42,660 nt of DNA. Source: Legionella quateirensis. Lineage in GTDB: Bacteria; Pseudomonadota; Gammaproteobacteria; Legionellales; Legionellaceae. The translations under genes were made by a program, and so were the position numbers. This document shows positions 26,490 through 35,646 of this stretch, piece after piece (the stretch's first letter is position 1; the number at the start of each line of letters is the position of its first letter). The notes under the pieces are model-generated. The model was not told the DNA's origin, ran no database searches, and saw only the letters and a list, made by a program, of their open reading frames with translations. The DNA lies in the NCBI RefSeq assembly GCF_001467955.1, contig NZ_LNYR01000049.1, positions 1 to 42,660 of the forward strand, written 5' to 3'.

Positions 26490-27506
26490 TTATTTGACCC
26501 ATTTCAGACCGAAATACAAACCATTCAAATTAAAGTTTGCTGCGGTACTGCTACTGCTGGCAGATCCTGCAAGTCCCGAACCGGTTTGACTGACGAGCGC
26601 ATTGAAATAATTGACCCACATATACCCTACATCAACACCCCATATTCCCTGTGCTGTGGGATAATCGTATTTCAGACCTAATTTGGCTTCTAATTCAGTG
26701 ATTACAACGCTGCGATTTGTTTGAACATAGTTCCCTGTACTGAATGATTGAGGGAACGCTAAATTTTGATAACCCGAAACGTTCTGTTTGGTAGTACCAA
26801 TCAGCAAACTGGCAGCCCCTTTTGCATAAAGTCCTAGCCCATGTCCCAGCAGATAAGTAAAATCATCTCCGACTCGAGGTCCAAAACCATTAAACGATAT
26901 GTTGTCGGTTGTGATAAAAAGCGGGCTACTGTCTGGTCGAAGTCGAGGATAGTTCGTAAATACCGTCTTGACTCTTGAGTAATCGATACCTGCATGAAGA
27001 CGCATCATTTTGGTTTCATCAAAATCAAAGTGCTGTCCCAGTTCAATATTAACTGCATCCCATGATGGTGCAACTGTGATAAATCCTGCATACAAAGCAG
27101 GAGCGTTTCCAGAAAATAAAGAACCATGCGGCAAATACTTACTGGTAGTGTTGTTCTGATGATACCAATTTAAATCCAGATCACTGCCGGAACCAAACTT
27201 ATAGGCTCCTTCAATTTGAAATCCCCATGACCATTCGGGTTTAACATTCGTGATGGTGTTGTTCGGATTATTAGCACCCACGGTAGTACCAAAACTATCG
27301 GTCCCATAACTGAATGCACTATAGCCAAGACCATTTCCGCCAAAAGAGGGTTGCAGGTATAAGGCCTGTCCACCAAAGCTCCAACCTGCTTTGTCACAAG
27401 GAATGCTTACATCCCCAGGCACACATGCTGCGCCCATTGTGCCTGCAAACACAAGGCTATTACCGATAATTAAAAGTGATGCTATTGAACATTTAAATTT
27501 GAACAT
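26490..27506 (-). CDS. Legionella MOMP-like outer membrane porin (copy 2)
   Basis: A 338-residue paralogue of the neighbouring porin. It has a signal peptide (MFKFKCSIASLLIIGNSLVFA), the GAACVPGDVSIPCDKAG cysteine pair, WSFGGQALYLQPSFGGNGLGY and a matching C-terminus (FNLNGLYFGLKWVK). The start at 27506 is preferred to an in-frame start 48 bp upstream because AGGGA precedes it and the signal peptide begins there. The two copies diverge mainly in loop-like segments, as expected after an old tandem duplication with surface-exposed variation. Confidence 0.88.
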   Translation of the reverse strand: MFKFKCSIASLLIIGNSLVFAGTMGAACVPGDVSIPCDKAGWSFGGQALYLQPSFGGNGLGYSAFSYGTDSFGTTVGANNPNNTITNVKPEWSWGFQIEGAYKFGSGSDLDLNWYHQNNTTSKYLPHGSLFSGNAPALYAGFITVAPSWDAVNIELGQHFDFDETKMMRLHAGIDYSRVKTVFTNYPRLRPDSSPLFITTDNISFNGFGPRVGDDFTYLLGHGLGLYAKGAASLLIGTTKQNVSGYQNLAFPQSFSTGNYVQTNRSVVITELEAKLGLKYDYPTAQGIWGVDVGYMWVNYFNALVSQTGSGLAGSASSSSTAANFNLNGLYFGLKWVK

Positions 27507-27630
27507 ACATTCCCTATGACATGGTAAACATGTGTAATCCTGAAGTGGGTGCATGCTAACATAAAACCATGAATTTAATAAATAAAATAATTATAGAACT
27601 GGTTATTCGTCATTTGGAAACAGGTTGGCG

Positions 27631-28782
27631 CTATTTAATAGAAACAGCGCCTTGGCTTCTAAGCAAGTTTATTATTTTTTCGTTACCGATCGCTTCACTG
27701 AGTACAAGTGGTGTCTGATTATTTTTATCGATGGCATTTATGTTAATATCCGTGTGATCCAAAATCCACTGTACTGTAGTTATATCCCCGCGATAGACTG
27801 CCTGGTGCAATACAGAATGTCCTTGCTTATCAGCTAAATGAACATCAGCACCTTTATCAATAAGAATGCTCATTGCAAGTTCATTACCGGCTGCTGCAGC
27901 CAACATAAATGGGGATAATCCTGTATTATCAAGAGGATTAATTGTAGGTGCGGTATCACAGCACAGTTCCACCATCTCTTTTCCGCTATAACGGGCTGCG
28001 TAATGGAGTGCTACCCTACCCTTACTGTCCGCTAAAATACTGATGTCTTTTTCTTTTAAAAGAATCCTCAGGCAATCAAGCTGATCATTTAAAATCGCAG
28101 TGTGAACGGGATAATGCGAATTATTATTTTTTATATAAGCTAACATGGGGTTAGAGATCACGCTCTCTTCCAACAATGTAGAGAATCCATGAGTAGCCAT
28201 CATGTGAAGTACGGTATCACCATTATTATCCTGCAAATGCAGCATAGTGGGTGTTTTTTCTCGTAACATCCTAAAAATTTTAATTTTGGTTTCTTTTAAA
28301 TCAGGAGCATAAGAAACAGGGAGTACCAAAGCGCTAAATAAGGGCAATTGGGATTGCATATTCTTAAGGTTTGAATCAGCCCCTAAAGAAAGAAGCACCG
28401 AAACTGTATAATAATATCCCTCTAATGCGGCAACATGTAAGGGAGTCATTCCATAGGTATTAGTTTTATTAACACTATCGTTAGATAGCCTCATAGACAT
28501 TAGAACTTTGTCCAGTCCAAAAGAGACCACGGTATCAAAAATAGTTGCACCATGAAGCTGTGGCATAGGTTGAGTGCTCTCATCAGAGAGATACGGAGCA
28601 AAATTGTCTAGATAAGTCTCAGCTAATTTCAGATAATTATCGTATTGTTCTTTTAACGAACCAGAAAAGATGAGATCACGAGAAACATGCTCAGAACACC
28701 AGCTCTCCAATTTGTGGAACTGTTCTGCATCGGGTTCCTGACCATTAAGACCTAGCTGTTCACATAACATAGTAAAATTCAT
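27631..28782 (-). CDS. Ankyrin-repeat protein, candidate secreted effector
   Basis: A 383-residue protein. The N-terminal ~100 residues are helical and unrecognised. Residues about 107-383 hold roughly eight ankyrin repeats, the clearest being YGMTPLHVAALEGYY, NGDTVLHMMATHGF, KGRVALHYAARYSG, TGLSPFMLAAAAGN, QGHSVLHQAVYRGD and NQTPLVLSEAIGN. Ankyrin proteins bind other proteins; Legionella species use many as Dot/Icm effectors. No signal peptide or membrane segment is visible. It ends the repeat array almost at the stop codon, leaving a short basic tail. It lies 24 bp downstream of the kinase-like gene and is probably co-transcribed with it. Confidence 0.82.
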   Translation of the reverse strand: MNFTMLCEQLGLNGQEPDAEQFHKLESWCSEHVSRDLIFSGSLKEQYDNYLKLAETYLDNFAPYLSDESTQPMPQLHGATIFDTVVSFGLDKVLMSMRLSNDSVNKTNTYGMTPLHVAALEGYYYTVSVLLSLGADSNLKNMQSQLPLFSALVLPVSYAPDLKETKIKIFRMLREKTPTMLHLQDNNGDTVLHMMATHGFSTLLEESVISNPMLAYIKNNNSHYPVHTAILNDQLDCLRILLKEKDISILADSKGRVALHYAARYSGKEMVELCCDTAPTINPLDNTGLSPFMLAAAAGNELAMSILIDKGADVHLADKQGHSVLHQAVYRGDITTVQWILDHTDININAIDKNNQTPLVLSEAIGNEKIINLLRSQGAVSIK

Positions 28783-28806
28783 CTAAACATCCTTTATTTG
28801 CATCTT

Positions 28807-30684
28807 TTAATGATTTTTTATACTAAGACTTGCTTCAGCTTTATTTTCTACCTTATCCTCATTTCCATGCGCTTGTTGAGCAAATCGCTCCTTGAAATTT
28901 TTAAAAGTTGCAGCCACTTGCGTAGTATTAGCCTGAGGGACATCACTGGTAGCAGATTTGCTTAAATGGTGGTGAGATTCAAGGGCTTGCTTCACAACTG
29001 TAGAAGTCTCTGATTGATGCAGTGTCCTTCGATCCTGAATGGGAATGTGTACCATTTCTTGTTCTATCTTATCCGCTCTGGTATTGATACCAATAGCAAA
29101 TTCATCAGAATTTTTCCTAAAGTTGGTAACAATTCGATTAGCCTCACTCACTGTTGCATCTGCTTTTAAGTCTTTTATTATTTCTTTCAATTCACTTATT
29201 AATTCCTCTCTTTTTTGTGGAGTAGCGTTACGGATCTCTCCTACTTTTTCATCAATAAATTCATCCATTTTTTTATCTTTTGGACCACACCTTAATTCTT
29301 TAAGTTCTTTGACTAAGGATTTAACCTCATGGTTATTGATAAGAAAAAGTTGGGTCAAGGCCTCTTTAACTGGCATACGATCAGCAGGATCAGGTTTGAC
29401 CAGTGCTTCAATTAATGTCCTTATTTCAAGCCCCTCTCCTTCTTTAAAGAACGGATGATTAAAATCAAACTTAGAGCCATCATGATCCGATTGAATAGAA
29501 CCGGTAATAAATCTATGGATATTTTTTCCTAGTAAGTACGCATGAAGACTATCGGCATTGATTGAGACAGGTTTGACAAAAAATTCAGGTGGATTAAAGT
29601 TTGTTGAACTTAAAAGAGTGCAATATTCATTGCCAGGTATTCCAGGTACAAAATTCTGATTCTCATCGGTAAATAAAAAACTTTTTGTATCAGAAATAAT
29701 TAGTTTTCCATCCGAATTGATTAACCAATTCGTTATTTTTGCATCTGGAAACATACAACCTGCGTCTTGAATTTGCAACATGACATCAGCCATTTGCTCA
29801 AAAACCGTTGAAACTACCTTAACAGGCTCACCCCCTCGCAAGGAAGCTAAACCATGGCTATATAAATCACCCCCAGAACAATATTCGGTAACTAATAATG
29901 TTCGAGAAGCTGGTTCACCTCTTCTGTTCGTACAGAATACTTGACGCTCAGTATCTATGACCGCCAAATTATTCCCTATATGTTCACGTAAATGAGCCTC
30001 TGCATTTCTTGGCATATACAGTCGATCATCTATTTTTAAAACTTCAGTGCTATTATCTTTTAAGTGAGTTACTTTAAAATTCTTTGCATTCCCACCCCCT
30101 AAAAAACTAATCTGATGAGTCGCCAAAAACTCGCGAAACATATCTGCTTCAGGGCTCTTATCTTCTAAGGGATATAAACTTTTAAGACGATCATGTACTA
30201 CCTTGCCAGAGTACTTTTTTCCCATACCATTCAGTATGTCAACCAATTTTTCTGCTTTTTCTGGCGCCATTTGAGCAATTATTTCCGTAAGGAGAGTTGG
30301 TGTAGCGGTAGTAGGAAGTAACGATTTGACTCCTAATGAAGACGTTTGATATTGGATGCTTTTAAAAAGTTCTGAACTTATTTTTTGGTATCCAGGTGAA
30401 TCAGCCAATAAATCTTGAGGATAGGTATAATCAATCTTTTTTATTTGTTTTTGAATTTCTTTAAGCAAATGAATTTTGCCATCAACATCACGGGTATTAT
30501 TGAATTCTTTAATTAACTGATTTACGTCTCTGGTAAATTCAAAGACAGCCTCTTTGGGTAATGCACCCGCATCAAAAGGCTGAATTAGCTCCATAGGTTT
30601 CGGAGAGGCAGGCATAGCAATGATTTTGTGCAGATCGGATCCGGTAACTAAAAAATTAAAGAACTGATCCAGTTTCGATCTCAT
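28807..30684 (-). CDS. Degenerate eukaryote-like protein kinase, candidate effector
   Basis: A 625-residue protein. Residues about 190-450 read as a protein-kinase fold: a glycine loop GGGNAKNF (196-203), VLKI with Lys217, hinge TEYCSGGDL (266-274), a catalytic loop FPDAKITN where Asp314 and Asn319 are kept but HRD has become FPD, ISDTK in place of DFG (Asp332), and FNPPEFF as the APE-like end. So the key Lys, Asp, Asn and Asp are present in an atypical setting. Flanking regions are helical. The C-terminal tail is glutamate-rich (NEDKVENKAE) with small residues at the end, as in many Dot/Icm substrates. AGGTGG precedes the ATG. The kinase reading is my alignment by eye; activity is not shown. 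Confidence 0.7.
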   Translation of the reverse strand: MRSKLDQFFNFLVTGSDLHKIIAMPASPKPMELIQPFDAGALPKEAVFEFTRDVNQLIKEFNNTRDVDGKIHLLKEIQKQIKKIDYTYPQDLLADSPGYQKISSELFKSIQYQTSSLGVKSLLPTTATPTLLTEIIAQMAPEKAEKLVDILNGMGKKYSGKVVHDRLKSLYPLEDKSPEADMFREFLATHQISFLGGGNAKNFKVTHLKDNSTEVLKIDDRLYMPRNAEAHLREHIGNNLAVIDTERQVFCTNRRGEPASRTLLVTEYCSGGDLYSHGLASLRGGEPVKVVSTVFEQMADVMLQIQDAGCMFPDAKITNWLINSDGKLIISDTKSFLFTDENQNFVPGIPGNEYCTLLSSTNFNPPEFFVKPVSINADSLHAYLLGKNIHRFITGSIQSDHDGSKFDFNHPFFKEGEGLEIRTLIEALVKPDPADRMPVKEALTQLFLINNHEVKSLVKELKELRCGPKDKKMDEFIDEKVGEIRNATPQKREELISELKEIIKDLKADATVSEANRIVTNFRKNSDEFAIGINTRADKIEQEMVHIPIQDRRTLHQSETSTVVKQALESHHHLSKSATSDVPQANTTQVAATFKNFKERFAQQAHGNEDKVENKAEASLSIKNH

Positions 30685-30901
30685 TCTGCCACCTGCAAAA
30701 AAAACAGAGCAACATGCAGTTTTTCCTGATGCAACTGCACATACTAATCATCAGTAACTCAGCATCACTAGCTGCTATAAATTAAGCCTTACACACTTTA
30801 TTCGGCACGTACTACAGGCTCAATCCAGTGCTTGTTTGGACATAGTTAATTTCCTTTAGATTAATTATAGCTCAAGAGATGCAAACAATTGGCCAATACG
30901 A

Positions 30902-31162
30902 TTAATTTATGATCATAGGTTGAAATAATTTCTTGTGATAACAACGAAGCCCTGCTTCCAGTTGTTCAACGGAATCCAAATTTAGGGTAATAAATCCCAT
31001 CGCATGTAATTTCAAAAGCCATGCTGGCTGATTTTTTAGATTCACATCCTGAAACGTTACCTACATGAGTTGAATACGGCACACAATCCCTGCACTATTA
31101 CCATGAATACCTTCAAAATTGTTGGCTATTAGCTCATGAGAATAAAGATCTGTTTTGGAAGA
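30902..31162 (-). pseudogene. Decayed gene fragment
   Basis: Two adjoining open stretches on the minus strand share one frame around a TAG stop. The upstream part contains ELIANNFEGIHGNSAGIV and the downstream part LKNQPAWLLKLHAMGFITL and a short helical end. Composition looks protein-like, yet there is no start codon with a ribosome binding site. The surrounding 30685-31209 gap holds no other gene, so I read it as the C-terminal remnant of a lost gene. The parent family was not recognised. Confidence 0.35.
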
Positions 31163-31209
31163 TTAAACCTTGAGATGTCCCCCACTACTATTCCTCTAGA
31201 TCCAATTTA

Positions 31210-32208
31210 TCACCTCAGCGTGCATGAGCTTAATGGAAAGTCAGCTACCTTCTGTTCCTCTGAGGTATTGATTAAATAGGAAGTGAAACAATGCATAAAG
31301 GACATCAACAACACACTTGCAAGCAGAAGAGAAATGGGGGTTGTCAGGAACAAGAATAACCCGACGGGGATAAATACATTATACAGAATCACCTGATTGA
31401 GATCATTGAGGCGATTACGAGTTAACATCCTTTGTTCTTTGGCTATACGTTGTGGCTCAACGCCATCCAGCTTCAATTGATTCATTAATTGCTTATCCTT
31501 TTCAGAATCAATCAAAACACGTGATAATGCACTGATTAGGAGGATAGCAGAAATGATAGGCGATAGCGGTACGGAGGCGATAGAAAAAGCAAACACACCT
31601 AAAGCTACCATAATTGATGAAGCAGTGAGTAAGGAGCGAATAAAATTTAATTCTCTATACCGCCATTCAAGAGTCAGGCGTTTTTGATCAGCGCCACTTG
31701 CCTGCCTGAATTTTAATTCATATTCCTCACAACTTTCTTGAAAACGAATAACCATTACTAAAACATCGATCAATTGTGCGATAACCTCCAATTGTATCCC
31801 GTAAAAACCTGCTGTTTGTGAGTTGTTAAATGACAACCAAAAAAACTGCGTCAGATTAACAGCGCCCCACAAGCTGTCATTCAAAAGTTTATAGTATAAA
31901 TCTCTAAGTGTTTTATCATTGGTTTTATCCTGCTGTTCTCCAATTATAATCTGTGCTAGTAAACCGAAATTGACTGAAAAACGAGCCATATAGAGCGTAA
32001 AGCTCATCACGCCCAAGGTTGTATCCAAAGGTGTAAGCGTCCTTAAGTTTTTTTGCGACTGAGCAAGATATTTGGCGAATCCTTTGCTTCGGTTCAACTG
32101 AAGCCTTTGAGTGTTCAAATCAGTCAATTGGCTATTAAAAAACGTTAAAGTTGATTTCAGGATTGGCTTATTTTCTTTTAGCTCTTGATTGTCTTTTTTC
32201 ACCGGCAT
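31210..32208 (-). CDS. Orphan multi-pass membrane protein
   Basis: A 332-residue protein of no family I recognise. The first ~60 residues are polar. Hydrophobic segments then lie at about 65-90, 115-155, 195-235 (probably two helices) and 275-315 (two helices), separated by charged stretches such as RFQESCEEYELKFRQ, which may be cytoplasmic. There is no signal peptide. The gene is divergent from a two-component system, with a copper-box-like palindrome between them, so it may be controlled by that regulator. It could also be a membrane-inserting effector; nothing in the sequence decides. Confidence 0.65.
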   Translation of the reverse strand: MPVKKDNQELKENKPILKSTLTFFNSQLTDLNTQRLQLNRSKGFAKYLAQSQKNLRTLTPLDTTLGVMSFTLYMARFSVNFGLLAQIIIGEQQDKTNDKTLRDLYYKLLNDSLWGAVNLTQFFWLSFNNSQTAGFYGIQLEVIAQLIDVLVMVIRFQESCEEYELKFRQASGADQKRLTLEWRYRELNFIRSLLTASSIMVALGVFAFSIASVPLSPIISAILLISALSRVLIDSEKDKQLMNQLKLDGVEPQRIAKEQRMLTRNRLNDLNQVILYNVFIPVGLFLFLTTPISLLLASVLLMSFMHCFTSYLINTSEEQKVADFPLSSCTLR

Positions 32209-32271
32209 CCACAGGAAAAGAACTATGGAACCATATTAATGTTTCAATCCTGTCTTAAGAGTGACGCTTAC

Positions 32272-32287
32272 ATTACAAACTTGTAAT
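32272..32287. promoter_or_regulatory. Copper-box-like inverted repeat between divergent genes
   Basis: ATTACAA-AC-TTGTAAT is a perfect inverted repeat of 7-bp arms. It resembles the boxes bound by CopR/CusR/PcoR-type regulators. It lies 66 bp upstream of the response regulator gene and 64 bp upstream of the divergent membrane protein gene, so it could control both. Confidence 0.5.
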
Positions 32288-32352
32288 CTTCATTCATTAA
32301 CTTCACTCTTCTTTTATGCTACTATTGATTAAGTTTTATCCATTGTGCCCGT

Positions 32353-33024
32353 ATGCGTATTTTAATTGTTGAAGATCAAAAAAAGACCGCTGATTTTATC
32401 TGCAAAGGATTCAGGGAATATCAATTTCAGGCGGATGCTGTATACGATGGCGCGGAAGCATTGTTTCAACTGTCTGAGATAAAGTACGACGCGGTTGTTC
32501 TGGACGTTCTGTTACCTATAATGGATGGATGGACTGTACTTGAAAAGATTCGTGAAACCAAACCCGACTTACCGGTTATAATGCTTTCAGCTTGTGATGA
32601 TGTAGAAAGTCGAATCAGGGGACTGGAAGCAGGCGCTCATGACTACTTAATCAAACCCTTTTCTTTCAACGAACTACTGGCTCGCGTCAAATCACTGTTA
32701 CGCAGAAAACCTAATGACAATCCCATAACGTTAATGATTGATGATCTGAAACTGGATTTAATGAAACATACTGCAGTACGAGGGGGAAAAAAGCTCCTGT
32801 TAACGGCAAAAGAATTCATGCTCCTTGCCTTGATGTTAAGGCGAAGCGGTGAAGTACTTTCACGAACCATTATTGCGGAACAGGTTTGGGATATCCATTT
32901 TGATTGCAACACCAACATCATAGATGTCGCGATAAAACGTTTAAGGGAAAAAGTCGACAGTGAATACCCCAGAAAATTAATCCATACCGTCAGAGGAGTG
33001 GGATATGTCCTGGAAATTCGCTAA
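32353..33024 (+). CDS. OmpR-family response regulator, heavy-metal type
   Basis: A 223-residue two-domain regulator. The receiver has the acidic pair near E7/D8, the phospho-acceptor Asp51 in VVLDVLLPIMDGW and the conserved lysine in DYLIKPFSFNELLARV. The winged-helix output domain (about 125-223) has LLTAKEFMLLALMLRRSGEVLSR and IDVAIKRLREKVD, as in CusR/CopR/PcoR. It overlaps the kinase gene by 20 bp, a typical translationally coupled pair. A CopR-like box lies in its promoter, suggesting autoregulation. The signal (copper or another metal) is inferred from subfamily and box only. Confidence 0.92.
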   Translation: MRILIVEDQKKTADFICKGFREYQFQADAVYDGAEALFQLSEIKYDAVVLDVLLPIMDGWTVLEKIRETKPDLPVIMLSACDDVESRIRGLEAGAHDYLIKPFSFNELLARVKSLLRRKPNDNPITLMIDDLKLDLMKHTAVRGGKKLLLTAKEFMLLALMLRRSGEVLSRTIIAEQVWDIHFDCNTNIIDVAIKRLREKVDSEYPRKLIHTVRGVGYVLEIR

Positions 33025-34093
33025 CTCAATGTCGATAATTAATCGGTTGTTGTTAATATTTTTCACCACCATGGTGCTGATTTTGATAGTCATTACCGGT
33101 TTAGTCTATCCCCCACTGAAAGAGTTGCTTCATGTAGCACATATAAATCATGAACAATACAACTTTGTATTAACTCAAATTTGCATAAAAAAATTTTTTA
33201 TTGGACTTTGGGTTTCTGCCTTAATATTAATTTGCGCCAGTTATTTAGTTGCTAAAAAAAGCATGAAACCTATTTATGACTTCGCCGAAGAGCTTGAGTT
33301 AATTAACGCCTCATCATTAGATAAACGCCTGAAAAATGAAGGCCATCCTAAAGAACTGAGACAATTGGCCGCAACATGCAACGCCATGTTATTTCGAATC
33401 GAAAGTGCATTTCTGCACATCAAACAATTTTCTGCCAGCATGGCACATGAATTACGCAATCCGGTACACTACCTCCAAACAGCTACGGAAATCACTCTGG
33501 CAAAACCACAGTCGATTGAAGCCTACCAGCACCTGTTACAGACACATATGGAAGAATATCAACAGTTAACCCAGCTTATAGATAACCTCCTGTTTTTAAC
33601 CCGTAGTGAACATGGCCAAATTCAGTTAAATCGAAAACAACTGCCTGCAAAGGATTTAATCAATTCTATAGTCGAATATTATCATTCCTCCGCCTTAGAC
33701 AAAGGGATAGAAATTCAGGTTGTTGGTAATGCCAGGATAGAAGTAGATGAGCATCTGTTTAAACGTGTCATTTCAAATGTAATAGATAACAGCCTGAAGT
33801 ATACAAAACAAGGTGGAACGATACTTATCACGATTGAAGAAAAAGTAAATCACATCCAAATCACCATAAAGGACAATGGCATTGGCATAGCCAAAGAACA
33901 CCTGCCCTTGCTGTGCCAAGGCTTTTATCGTGTTGATCACTCAACCAACAATGAAAACGCCGGCATCGGTTTGGGATTAGCGATCGCTAAATCCATTATG
34001 ACCATTCATAACGGTCAGATTGATATACAGAGCCAACCCGATTTAGGGACTGTTGTATCGCTTCTCTTAAATAATGAATCATTTAAAGTATAA
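33005..34093 (+). CDS. Sensor histidine kinase partner
   Basis: A 362-residue membrane kinase. Two transmembrane helices (about 11-33 and 64-83) frame a periplasmic loop of only ~30 residues, too small for the usual metal-binding sensor domain, so the signal may be sensed in the membrane. A HAMP linker follows (84-136), then the H-box SMAHELRNPVHYLQT with His148, the N-box VISNVIDNSLKYTKQGG, and DNGIGI and GIGLGLAIA of the ATP lid. The ATG at 33005 inside the regulator gene is supported by AGGAG just upstream. It should phosphorylate the regulator encoded immediately before it. Confidence 0.92.
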   Translation: MSWKFANSMSIINRLLLIFFTTMVLILIVITGLVYPPLKELLHVAHINHEQYNFVLTQICIKKFFIGLWVSALILICASYLVAKKSMKPIYDFAEELELINASSLDKRLKNEGHPKELRQLAATCNAMLFRIESAFLHIKQFSASMAHELRNPVHYLQTATEITLAKPQSIEAYQHLLQTHMEEYQQLTQLIDNLLFLTRSEHGQIQLNRKQLPAKDLINSIVEYYHSSALDKGIEIQVVGNARIEVDEHLFKRVISNVIDNSLKYTKQGGTILITIEEKVNHIQITIKDNGIGIAKEHLPLLCQGFYRVDHSTNNENAGIGLGLAIAKSIMTIHNGQIDIQSQPDLGTVVSLLLNNESFKV

Positions 34094-34109
34094 ATTTCAG
34101 TATTTAAAG

Positions 34110-34226
34110 TAGCCTGGATGAAGTGCGAAGCGCGTAATCCGGGAAGCCCCGCGAAGCGGGCACCGTTTAAAAAGGTACCATCCTGCGCATAGGCCACCCG
34201 GATTTCGCTGTGCTTCATCCGGGCTA
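34110..34226. repeat. Dispersed inverted repeat (CCCGGAT type)
   Basis: TAGCCTGGATGAAGTGCGAA at the left faces CTTCATCCGGGCTA at the right, with an inner ATCCGGG/CCCGGAT pair and a small CCCGCGAAGCGGG hairpin between. This is the AGCCCGGATGAAG element common in intergenic DNA of several bacteria, including Legionella. It follows the kinase stop by 16 bp and could act as a transcription terminator. Confidence 0.65.
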
Positions 34227-34336
34227 CTTTTGTATTGTCAAATCATCACCCCTACATCATCTTTCTCTACTCCCAATTCGAAATTAAGTTATAAAACAAC
34301 TATATTTATTTAAATAAAGTCGAAAAGGATGTTGCC

Positions 34337-35332
34337 ATGCTTCTACTAAAACCATCACCAGAGCAAGCTAAACTTGGATTAAGAGCGTTCATAACAATCA
34401 TGCTCGCTGATCCGGAGCTCAATTCACTGACAGAATTACAAAAACGAACTTTGGCAGCAGTGCAAAAATTTATTACCTTTACCGACTTCCCTCTGGATGA
34501 ACTTGATGAACCTATAAAAAGTGAGGAGTTGCAACAGGGTTTCACTGATAAAACACTGAGTCACCAGTTGGTTTCAGGAATGATCATCATGGCGGTCGTG
34601 AATGATATGCCCAAGCTGGAGCAAGTCAAACTGATTGAACATTTGGCAAAAGCACTTAATGTCAATGAAGGAGCAGTTAGCGCATTATTCAAACTGGTTC
34701 ATCATCATCAGTATATGTATGCTTTTGATGTCATGCGTCATATGTATATTGGAGAGGGTTTCGCCAAAGTCTGGCATGAGGAACGATTTAAGGGAATATA
34801 TAAAATCATTGGCGGTATGAAAGGTTTTTATGAGGATCCGCAATTAGCTGAACGATACGAACAACTGGGTCAATTACCTTCCGGCACTTTAGGCAAAGAA
34901 TTCTGGCAATTCTATAAGGAGCATCAATTTACCTTTCCAGGGCAAAAATACGGTTCTCCTGTAATGATTACCAACCATGATATGGCTCATGTATTGGGAG
35001 GATATAATACTACTCCAGGTGGCGAATTACAGGTTGCTTCTTTTACTGCTGGATTCCGAAAATCAGGAATGATATGGATTTTATTGTTTATTATCAGTCA
35101 ATTTCAACTTGGAGTTAAAACAGTACCTATAGACGTGCCTCTAACCACAGGAAAATTTAATCCGGAAGAAGAACTGTTAGCCCTTCAAAGGGGTACTTTA
35201 ATGAATGTGGATCTGTTTGATAATTGGGATTATTGGCCGGTGATCGACTGTAACATTGATGATATACGAAAAAAATATCATATTTTGCCCAATGAAGAAG
35301 TACTTGATGTCATTAAAAATGGAAAAGCCTGA
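34337..35332 (+). CDS. TerB-like plus Coq4-like two-domain protein
   Basis: A 331-residue protein. The C-terminal half has the Coq4 signature HDMAHVLGGYNTTPGGE, that is H214-D-x2-H218-x11-E230, which in Coq4 binds a divalent metal, preceded by PSGTLGKEFWQFY. Coq4 organises ubiquinone synthesis and was recently linked to removal of the ring carboxyl group. The first ~120 residues are helical and resemble a TerB-like module (IMLADPELNS near the start, VVNDMPKLEQVKLIEHLAKA later). The fusion is unusual to me. It is a lone gene between two repeat elements, so context does not refine its role. Confidence 0.72.
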   Translation: MLLLKPSPEQAKLGLRAFITIMLADPELNSLTELQKRTLAAVQKFITFTDFPLDELDEPIKSEELQQGFTDKTLSHQLVSGMIIMAVVNDMPKLEQVKLIEHLAKALNVNEGAVSALFKLVHHHQYMYAFDVMRHMYIGEGFAKVWHEERFKGIYKIIGGMKGFYEDPQLAERYEQLGQLPSGTLGKEFWQFYKEHQFTFPGQKYGSPVMITNHDMAHVLGGYNTTPGGELQVASFTAGFRKSGMIWILLFIISQFQLGVKTVPIDVPLTTGKFNPEEELLALQRGTLMNVDLFDNWDYWPVIDCNIDDIRKKYHILPNEEVLDVIKNGKA

Positions 35333-35381
35333 ACCTATGTAATCTTCACAAAATTTGAACAGGCAATTTAGTGTAGGCTTA

Positions 35382-35625
35382 CCTAATAACCGCTCAAACC
35401 ACGTCTTTGCGAGCACAGCGAAGCAATCCAGTGTCGTAATCCAAAACCTCTGGATTGCTTCGCTGTGCTCGCAAAGACGGGATTTAATAGTCCAATTAGT
35501 TGATTGTGTAAGATTTGATTCTATGTTCAATTTTTGTGAGGATTACTGAGGAGCAGTACTGTTCACACCTGCCCCTATCTACAATGCCAAAATAAATTGC
35601 GAAAAACCTGCTTACCGCTTTGTTA
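35382..35625. repeat. Tandem duplication, copy 1, with 30-bp perfect inverted repeat
   Basis: A 244-bp unit repeated without indels at 35647-35890 (period 265). Inside it, 35402-35431 and 35450-35479 are perfect 30-bp inverted arms around an 18-bp spacer; the arms contain CTTTGCGAGCACAGCGAAGC. The flank after the palindrome is also duplicated, so the whole unit was copied. It lies between convergent genes and could end transcription from both sides. Confidence 0.9.
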
Positions 35626-35646
35626 TAGGTACTAGTTTAGGGTTTG

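Noticed and set aside
35198..35549. Open frames of 64 and 110 residues over the repeat
   Set aside because: They arise from the palindromic duplication and the end of the Coq4-like gene read in other frames.
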